NCBI RefSeq assembly: GCF_001417775.1
Contig: NZ_BBZJ01000020.1
Location: 435,347-499,346 of the forward strand
DNA length: 64,000 bases
Direction: 5' to 3'
Source: Streptomyces sp. TP-A0356
Lineage (GTDB): Bacteria; Actinomycetota; Actinomycetes; Streptomycetales; Streptomycetaceae
The position numbers and the translations under genes were made by a program. Below are positions 58,354-64,000 of the stretch, piece by piece. Under the pieces are notes generated by a model that saw only the letters and a list, made by a program, of their open reading frames with translations, was not told where the DNA came from and did no database searches. Every line of letters starts with the position of its first letter. The stretch's first letter is position 1.

Positions 58354-60321
58354 ATGACCTCAGCGAACCCCACGCCCCTCTGGCAGCCCGACGCGGACCG
58401 CATCGCCCGGGCGCAGATCACCAGGTTCCAGGCCTGGGCGGCCGAACACCACGGAGCCCCGGCCGAGGGCGGTTACGCGGCCCTGCACCGCTGGTCGGTG
58501 GCCGAGCCGGACACCTTCTGGAAGGCCGTCACCGAGTGGTTCGAGGTACGGTTCTCCACCCCCTACGCGCGCGTGCTCGGCAACCGCTCCATGCCGGGAG
58601 CGGAATGGTTCCCCGGCGCGACCCTGAACTACGCCGAACACGCCCTCCGTGCGACGGCCACCCATGGCGACGAACCGGCTCTCCTGGCCGTCGACGAGAC
58701 GCACGAGCCCCGTCCGGTCACCTGGTCCGAGCTGAGCCGCCAGGTCGGCTCCCTCGCTGCCGAGCTGCGCGCCCTCGGCGTACGCCCGGGAGACCGCGTC
58801 AGCGGTTACCTCCCCAACATCCCGCAGGCCGTCGTCGCCCTCCTCGCCACGGCCGCCGTCGGCGGTGTGTGGACCTCCTGCGCACCCGACTTCGGCGCGC
58901 GGAGCGTCCTGGACCGCTTCCAGCAGGTCGAACCCGTCGTCCTGTTCACGGTCGACGGCTACCGATACGGCGGCAAGGAGCACGACCGCCGTGAGACCGT
59001 CGCCGAGCTGCGCCGTGAGCTGCCCACCCTGCGCGCCGTCGTCCACATCCCGCTGCTGGGCACCGAGGCCCCCGAAGGCGCCCTCGAGTGGTCGGCCCTG
59101 ACCTCGGCGGACGTCGAGCCCGTCTTCGAACAGGTCCCGTTCGACCACCCGCTGTGGGTGCTGTACTCCTCGGGCACCACCGGTCTGCCCAAGGCCATCG
59201 TCCAGTCCCAGGGCGGCATCCTGATCGAGCACCTCAAGCAGCTCGGCCTGCACTGCGACCTGGGCCCCGGGGACCGGCTCTTCTGGTACACGTCCACCGG
59301 CTGGATGATGTGGAACTTCCTCGTCTCCGGCCTCCTGACCGGCACCAGCGTCGTCCTGTACGACGGCAGCCCCGGCCATCCCGACACGGGAGCCCAGTGG
59401 CGGGTCGCCGAACGCACCGGGGCAACCCTCTTCGGTACGTCCGCCGCGTACGTCATGGCCTGCCGCAAGGCCGGGGTGCACCCGGCGCGCGACTACGACC
59501 TCACCCGCGTGCAGTGCGTGGCCACGACCGGCTCACCGCTGCCGCCCGACGGCTTCAGCTGGCTGCACGACGAGGTCCGCGACGACCTGTGGATCGCCTC
59601 CGTCAGCGGTGGTACAGACGTCTGTTCCTGCTTCGCGGGAGCCGTACCGACCCTCCCGGTGTACCTCGGCGAGCTCCAGGCGCCCGGCCTGGGCACCGAC
59701 CTGCAGTCCTGGGACCCCAGCGGCAGGCCCCTGATCGACGAGGTGGGCGAACTGGTCGTCACCAACCCCATGCCCTCCATGCCGGTCCGCTTCTGGAACG
59801 ACCCCGACGGCAGCCGCTACCACGACAGCTACTTCGACATGTATCCGGGAGTGTGGCGCCACGGCGACTGGATCACCGTCACCTCCCGCGGCTCCGTGAT
59901 CATCCACGGCCGCTCGGACTCCACACTCAACCGCCAGGGCGTCCGCATGGGTTCGGCCGACATCTATGAAGCCGTCGAGCGCCTTCCCGAGATCAGGGAG
60001 TCCCTCGTCATCGGCATCGAACAGCCCGACGGCGGCTACTGGATGCCCCTGTTCGTCCACCTGGCCGACGGGGCCGTCCTGGACGACGCCCTCCTGAACC
60101 TCATCAAGCGGACCATCCGCGAGCAGCTCTCACCACGCCACGTCCCCGACGAGATCATCGAGGTCCCGGGCGTCCCGCACACCCTCACGGGCAAGCGCAT
60201 CGAGGTCCCGGTCAAGCGCCTTCTCCAGGGCACGCCCCTGGAGAAGGCCGTCAACCCGGGCTCCATCGACAACCTCGACCTGCTGCACTTCTACGAGGAG
60301 CTGGCCCGCAAGCGAGCCTGA
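58354..60321 (+). CDS. Acetoacetyl-CoA synthetase
   Basis: The 655-aa enzyme is an ANL-superfamily ligase: LYSSGTTGLPKAIVQS, W(M/F) motif in YTSTGWMMWNFLVSG, TGSPLPPDGFSW, GWYRGGD-like WRHGDW, and KRIEVPVKRLL at the end with the adenylation lysine. The N-terminal PLWQPDADRIARAQI matches acetoacetate-CoA ligases. It activates acetoacetate with ATP. ATG 58354 has GGAG 8 nt before it. It is divergent from the GH31 gene, 204 nt apart. Confidence 0.9.
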   Translation: MTSANPTPLWQPDADRIARAQITRFQAWAAEHHGAPAEGGYAALHRWSVAEPDTFWKAVTEWFEVRFSTPYARVLGNRSMPGAEWFPGATLNYAEHALRATATHGDEPALLAVDETHEPRPVTWSELSRQVGSLAAELRALGVRPGDRVSGYLPNIPQAVVALLATAAVGGVWTSCAPDFGARSVLDRFQQVEPVVLFTVDGYRYGGKEHDRRETVAELRRELPTLRAVVHIPLLGTEAPEGALEWSALTSADVEPVFEQVPFDHPLWVLYSSGTTGLPKAIVQSQGGILIEHLKQLGLHCDLGPGDRLFWYTSTGWMMWNFLVSGLLTGTSVVLYDGSPGHPDTGAQWRVAERTGATLFGTSAAYVMACRKAGVHPARDYDLTRVQCVATTGSPLPPDGFSWLHDEVRDDLWIASVSGGTDVCSCFAGAVPTLPVYLGELQAPGLGTDLQSWDPSGRPLIDEVGELVVTNPMPSMPVRFWNDPDGSRYHDSYFDMYPGVWRHGDWITVTSRGSVIIHGRSDSTLNRQGVRMGSADIYEAVERLPEIRESLVIGIEQPDGGYWMPLFVHLADGAVLDDALLNLIKRTIREQLSPRHVPDEIIEVPGVPHTLTGKRIEVPVKRLLQGTPLEKAVNPGSIDNLDLLHFYEELARKRA

Positions 60322-60423
60322 TGTCTGCCCCCGCCACCGGACGACCCGACCAACCCCCGCAGGCGTTGTCAGTGGCGCCGGTTACGGTGAGTGAGAATCG
60401 ATCGACTGCACGTAGGGGGAATC

Positions 60424-61335
60424 ATGCAGCACACCGAGCACCGGGCCATGCGTCGCGTCCTGCGCCGCGAAATGGCGGGCACCATCGGCCTCCTGACCGA
60501 CGAGGACGACTTCACCGCGATGCGGCGCTACCGCACCTTCACGTTCGACGACCACACCACCTACCTCCACCAGGTGGAGGACTTGCTCAGGACTCTCGCC
60601 GCGCAGGGGAGCCACACCACGGTCGCCCTCTTCGACCCGCAGGAGTTCGCCGACTTCTGCGCCGACAGCGGGCTGGAACCGGACGCCCCGACCAGTCGCA
60701 CCCGCTTCACGGCCGAACTGGCCGCCACCGGACCGACCGTTCCCTACGAGGGACAACCACTGGCCGAACTCGTCCCGAACCTGATCGACGAAGCCGTACG
60801 ACGGGCCACCTGGCAGTACGCGACCACGGTGCTCGCCCACCTCGGCGCCTGCGCCTCCTGCGGAGAGGACATCGGACGCGCTGCCTTCGCGCAGGCATCG
60901 CGGCTGCTCACCCGCATCCTCGACACCGCGAGCCCCGGCCACCGCCACCTTGTGTGCAGTGTCTCGGCGGCACCCGAGACCCTCGTCGCGGCGCTCCACG
61001 CCGACGAGGACCCCGACGGCACCACCCGCCTCGACGAGACCGAGGCGCTCGAATTCACCTCTGTCCTCGCCCTGGGCATCGCCACCCACAGCGCCGGCGG
61101 ACTCGTCATGCGCACCACCGCACCCGACATGACGGACCGCGTCTACGGCTGGCGCCTGCGCGGAGAACGTCTGGAACCGCTCACCGCGGGAGAGGTCTTC
61201 GACGCCTACTGCACCGACATCGAGTCGGGTGACCTCGTCTCCCCGGAATCGGGCGTCGACTACTGCGCCCCACCGGACCTCGGGATCGACGGCGACCCGA
61301 GGGGCCACACGCATGGAGACGGGCCACACGCATAG
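60424..61335 (+). CDS. Conserved hypothetical protein
   Basis: The 303-aa soluble product is of unknown function. It starts MQHTEHRAMRRVLRREM after an excellent AGGGGGAA site, contains a CASCGED cysteine pair near residue 142, and is rich in acidic loops. No catalytic motif is recognised. A TTGTCA at about 60367 may be part of its promoter. A terminator follows at 61399. Confidence 0.65.
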   Translation: MQHTEHRAMRRVLRREMAGTIGLLTDEDDFTAMRRYRTFTFDDHTTYLHQVEDLLRTLAAQGSHTTVALFDPQEFADFCADSGLEPDAPTSRTRFTAELAATGPTVPYEGQPLAELVPNLIDEAVRRATWQYATTVLAHLGACASCGEDIGRAAFAQASRLLTRILDTASPGHRHLVCSVSAAPETLVAALHADEDPDGTTRLDETEALEFTSVLALGIATHSAGGLVMRTTAPDMTDRVYGWRLRGERLEPLTAGEVFDAYCTDIESGDLVSPESGVDYCAPPDLGIDGDPRGHTHGDGPHA

Positions 61336-61398
61336 AACCCGCGAGTCGAGGAGAATGATCCGCAGGCACCGAGCGGCCGGGGGGTGCCTGAACCGGCG

Positions 61399-61430
61399 AG
61401 GGGCGCCCCACCCGCAGGTGGAGCGCCCCT
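61399..61430. terminator. Terminator between the hypothetical gene and ptsI
   Basis: A 14-bp stem (AGGGGCGCCCCACC with GGTGGAGCGCCCCT, one mismatch) and a CGCA tetraloop lies between convergent genes. Confidence 0.75.
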
Positions 61431-61463
61431 TGGCACGACGCACTGAGCGAGGTCCCGTCCCGG

Positions 61464-63134
61464 CTACTCGCCGGACAGCACCGCCTGAGCCGCCCTGCGT
61501 GCCTCGTCAGCGCTGTCGGTGGCACGCGCGGCCGCCGCGGCACGCTCGCACTGCGCCAGCGTGTACTTCGCCAGCGTCGCCCGGACATAAGGAATCGAAG
61601 CCGCACCCATGGACAGGGAGGTGACACCCAGACCGGTCAGCACACACGCCAGCAGCGGGTCCGACGCGGCCTCACCGCACACACCGCAGCTCTTGCCCTC
61701 GGCCTTCGCCGCCTCGGCGGACAGCGCCACCAGGTCGAGCAGCGCGGGCTGCCACGGATCCTGCAGCCGCGACACCGCGCCCACCTGGCGGTCCGCGGCG
61801 AACGTGTACTGCGCGAGGTCGTTGGTGCCCAGCGACAGGAACTCGACCTCCTGCAGGATCGAGCGAGCCCGCAGCGCGGCCGACGGGATCTCCACCATGG
61901 CGCCGAACTTCGCCTGCAGACCGGCCTCACGGCACGCGTCCGCGAACGCCTTCGCATCGATGCGGTCGGCGACCATCGGCGCCATGACCTCAAGATAGAC
62001 CGGCAGCCCCTCCGCGGCCTTCGCGAGCGCGGTCAGCTGTGTGCGCAGGACTTCGGGGTGCTCCAGCAGCGCCCGCAGACCACGTACGCCCAGCGCCGGG
62101 TTGGGCTCGTCCCCCGGCGTCAGGAAGTCCAGCGGCTTGTCCGCGCCGGCATCCAGCACTCGCACGACGACACGGCCCTCGGGGAAGGCCTCCAGAACCT
62201 GCCGGTACGCCTGGACCTGCTTCTCCTCGGACGGCGCGTTCTTGCTGTCGTCGAGGAACAGGAACTCCGTACGGAACAGACCGACGCCCTCGGCCCCGGC
62301 CTCCACGGCGGCCGGCACATCCACGGGACCGCCGATGTTCGCCAGCAGCGGCACCTTGTGGCCGTCGGCGGTGGCACCCGGTCCGCTGGAGGTCGCCAGG
62401 GCGGCCCTACGCTCGGCGGCCGCGGCTTCGAGCTGCGTCTTCTTCTGCTCGCTCGGGTTCACGAAGATCTCACCGGTGCTGCCGTCCACCGCGATCACCG
62501 TGCCCTCGGCGAGCTCACCGGCACCCGGAAGCGCCACGACGGCCGGAACACCGAGCGCCCGCGCCAGGATCGCGCTGTGGCTGGTCGGCCCGCCCTCCTC
62601 GGTGACGAAGCCGAGCACCAGGGCCGGGTCGAGCAGGGCCGTGTCCGCAGGCGCCAGGTCGCGAGCGACGAGGACGTACGGCTCGTCGCTGTCCGGTACA
62701 CCCGGCATGGGCACTCCGAGCAGGCGTGCGACGATACGATTCCGCACGTCGTCGAGGTCGGCCACGCGACCGGCGAGATACTCCCCGGCACTCGCCAGCA
62801 GCTCGCGGTAGGCGGCAAACGCGTCGTACACCGCGCGCTCCGCCGTACTGCCGACGGCGATACGACGGTCCACATCCGCCATCAGCTCGGGGTCCTGGGC
62901 CATCAGGGCCTGAGCCTCCAGGACCGCCTGGGCTTCACCTCCCGCCAGGTTGCCGCGCGCGACAAGGTCGGCTGCCACAGCGTCCACGGCCTGACGGGCG
63001 CGCCCCTGTTCACGCTCCGCGTCCTCCGCGGGAATCTGCTTCGCCGGGGGCTCCAGCACGGCCGTCCCCATGTGCCGAACCTCGCCGATCGCCACCCCGT
63101 GGCTCACACCGACGCCTCGCAGCGTTGTCTCCAT
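61464..63134 (-). CDS. ptsI: PTS enzyme I
   Basis: The 556-aa product is PEP-protein phosphotransferase. It has the N-terminal HPr-binding domain, the phosphorylated His in GGPTSHSAILARALG, the PEP domain segments FRTEFLFLD, LGTNDLAQYT and the active-site Cys in SCGVCGEAASDP. It starts the sugar phosphotransfer relay. METTLRG starts at ATG 63134 with GGAG 9 nt upstream. It lies 96 nt behind crr. Confidence 0.94.
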   Translation of the reverse strand: METTLRGVGVSHGVAIGEVRHMGTAVLEPPAKQIPAEDAEREQGRARQAVDAVAADLVARGNLAGGEAQAVLEAQALMAQDPELMADVDRRIAVGSTAERAVYDAFAAYRELLASAGEYLAGRVADLDDVRNRIVARLLGVPMPGVPDSDEPYVLVARDLAPADTALLDPALVLGFVTEEGGPTSHSAILARALGVPAVVALPGAGELAEGTVIAVDGSTGEIFVNPSEQKKTQLEAAAAERRAALATSSGPGATADGHKVPLLANIGGPVDVPAAVEAGAEGVGLFRTEFLFLDDSKNAPSEEKQVQAYRQVLEAFPEGRVVVRVLDAGADKPLDFLTPGDEPNPALGVRGLRALLEHPEVLRTQLTALAKAAEGLPVYLEVMAPMVADRIDAKAFADACREAGLQAKFGAMVEIPSAALRARSILQEVEFLSLGTNDLAQYTFAADRQVGAVSRLQDPWQPALLDLVALSAEAAKAEGKSCGVCGEAASDPLLACVLTGLGVTSLSMGAASIPYVRATLAKYTLAQCERAAAAARATDSADEARRAAQAVLSGE

Positions 63135-63230
63135 CTCACCCGTCTCCGAATCATGCGGCGGGACCCGCCACCGCGATGGTTGTCTGTTCTGCCGTTCCAT
63201 ACGGCGTCGGCGTCCAGTACGGCGCTGACG

Positions 63231-63680
63231 TCACTGCCAGGCGAAGAGCTGGTCGCCCGCCTTCACATCGCCGTCCTCACGGAGACCGGAGAGGGAGTCG
63301 GCCATGGCCTCGAGGGCCACGACCGGGCACACCGGAGACTTGCCGGCCTGCTCGACGGCGGCGGGGTTCCAGCGCACGACGGCCTGACCACGTGCCACGG
63401 TGTCGCCCTTGTTGACGAGCAGCTCGAAACCCTCGCCGTTGAGCTGCACGGTGTCGATGCCCAGGTGGGTCAGTACACCGTGACCCTCTCCGTCCACTAC
63501 GACGAAGGCGTGCGGGTGGAGCGAAACAATGACCCCGTCCACGGGGGAGACGGCCTCCAGGGGCTCACGCACGGGGTCGATCGCCACGCCCGGCCCGACC
63601 ATCGCTCCTGCGAAGACGGGGTCGGGCACTGCGGCCAGCTCGATCGCACGTCCTGCGAGAGGGGACGTCACGGTGGTCAT
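63231..63680 (-). CDS. crr: PTS glucose-type enzyme IIA
   Basis: The 149-aa soluble protein is EIIA-Glc/Crr type. The phosphorylated His is in VLTHLGIDTVQLNGEGF, the second active-site His is in LHPHAFVV, and the C-terminal VNKGDTVARGQAVV is typical. It relays phosphate from HPr to a sugar permease and regulates transport. ATG 63680 has GGGAGG 7 nt before it. The minus-strand promoter is within 63681-63830. Confidence 0.93.
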   Translation of the reverse strand: MTTVTSPLAGRAIELAAVPDPVFAGAMVGPGVAIDPVREPLEAVSPVDGVIVSLHPHAFVVVDGEGHGVLTHLGIDTVQLNGEGFELLVNKGDTVARGQAVVRWNPAAVEQAGKSPVCPVVALEAMADSLSGLREDGDVKAGDQLFAWQ

Positions 63681-63824
63681 GGGAAGCCTCCCAGGGGTGG
63701 AGATCCATATGGGCCGTCGCTGCCTGTCCCGGACGGCGCACTGGTGTGCAGCGTATGTCATATGAACTGCGGGTTCCGCATGAGACGAAGCGGTTGGCCA
63801 CCCCAGGAACGCCGCGTGAACGAT

Positions 63825-63854
63825 TTGCGCCTCGTACACGGGCCCGTGTACAGT
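63825..63854 (+). promoter_or_regulatory. Plus-strand promoter overlapping an 18-bp palindrome
   Basis: TTGCGC (63825-63830) and TACAGT (63849-63854) are 18 bp apart. The spacer holds the perfect palindrome GTACACGGGCCCGTGTAC (63834-63851), whose right end is the start of the -10. It points to the right edge and may drive the leader there. Confidence 0.45.
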
Positions 63855-63954
63855 CGTACCCCTGCCTGAGGCCGAGCGCTGCGAGCAAGCGGCCTGGCCC
63901 GGCAGCACCCAACTCGTTCAGATCCTGATCTCGGGATCACTTCTGCATGTCCGC

Positions 63955-64000
63955 AGAACGGTGGTCAGAGAGACGGAAAAACGCTGGTAGAGTTGGAAAC
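63955..64000 (+). promoter_or_regulatory. Likely rRNA operon leader/promoter, cut by the window edge
   Basis: The last bases read GACGGAAAAACGCTGG then TAGAGTTGGAAAC. I recall this wording from the region just upstream of Streptomyces 16S rRNA genes, with TAGAGT (63988-63993) as a -10. The rRNA itself would start beyond the window. This is memory-based. The rest of the 320-bp crr-edge gap has only the promoter above. Confidence 0.45.

Noticed and set aside
63740..63745. DasR-like half-site ACTGGT upstream of crr
   Set aside because: Only one half of the expected palindrome is present; the other half does not match.
1..64000. CRISPR arrays, tRNA genes, phage or IS transposases
   Set aside because: No spaced repeats of the right kind, no cloverleaf with CCA context, and no transposase or integrase motif were seen.

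Overview
The window reads as chromosomal DNA of a Streptomyces or a very close actinomycete. GC content is very high throughout and codon third positions are almost all G or C. GTG starts and 4-nt ATGA/GTGA overlaps are frequent. The gene content is typical of the group: a cvn conservon, an S-(hydroxymethyl)mycothiol dehydrogenase, MocR/IclR/FadR-type regulators, ptsI-crr beside what looks like an rRNA leader, and small palindromic repeats common in streptomycetes. There is no phage, integrase, transposase, CRISPR array or tRNA. Everything looks core-like rather than recently acquired, apart from one 190-bp MITE-like element.

Layout. (1) 58-4525: membrane protein YczE, a glycerophosphodiesterase and an MFS protein on the minus strand, divergent from a MocR-type regulator. 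(2) 4604-6389: an FtsK-like membrane ATPase whose Walker A lysine is Thr, with a 64-aa membrane protein. (3) 6725-8837: an ankyrin protein, a possible 19-aa peptide and a HEAT-like protein. (4) 8977-12202: two GT4 glycosyltransferases and an SGNH hydrolase, translationally coupled. (5) 12402-17626: 5-oxoprolinase PxpABC with a DUF1445 hydro-lyase and an MFS transporter, divergent from a FadR-type GntR regulator that has a clear operator. (6) 17718-24902: three co-directional genes that look like kleisin, KITE and SMC subunits of a MukBEF/MksBEF/Wadjet-like condensin, without the JetD nuclease. This is the most interesting locus. (7) 24967-39225: choline and glycine betaine catabolism. An eight-gene minus-strand operon holds mycothiol-dependent formaldehyde dehydrogenase, an MBL hydrolase, dimethylglycine oxidase, sarcosine oxidase, Rieske betaine oxygenase, aldehyde dehydrogenase, permease and choline oxidase. 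An IclR regulator and a plus-strand Rieske ferredoxin plus ferredoxin reductase complete it. (8) 39280-48440: a membrane protein, then conservon genes cvnA-B-C followed by a terminator, then a fused hydantoinase/oxoprolinase and cvnD, so the conservon is split. (9) 48549-53044: glpK and glpF, then an EAL-CBS-GGDEF protein with degenerate catalytic motifs. (10) 53237-61335: a thiolase/DUF35 pair, a Nudix hydrolase, a GH31 glycosidase, acetoacetyl-CoA synthetase and a conserved hypothetical. (11) 61464-64000: ptsI and crr, then a promoter and leader that resemble those of an rRNA operon continuing past the right edge.

How the parts work together. The betaine locus forms a complete predicted route: choline to betaine aldehyde to glycine betaine to dimethylglycine to sarcosine to glycine. 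The formaldehyde released by the demethylations is handled by the mycothiol-linked dehydrogenase and perhaps the MBL hydrolase. A shared TGCGCAACAG motif at both promoters suggests that one regulator, probably the IclR protein, controls both arms. The pxp operon converts 5-oxoproline to glutamate, and the fused hydantoinase at 44237 may be a second enzyme of that type. All functions are inferred from sequence motifs and remembered family features; no database search was run.
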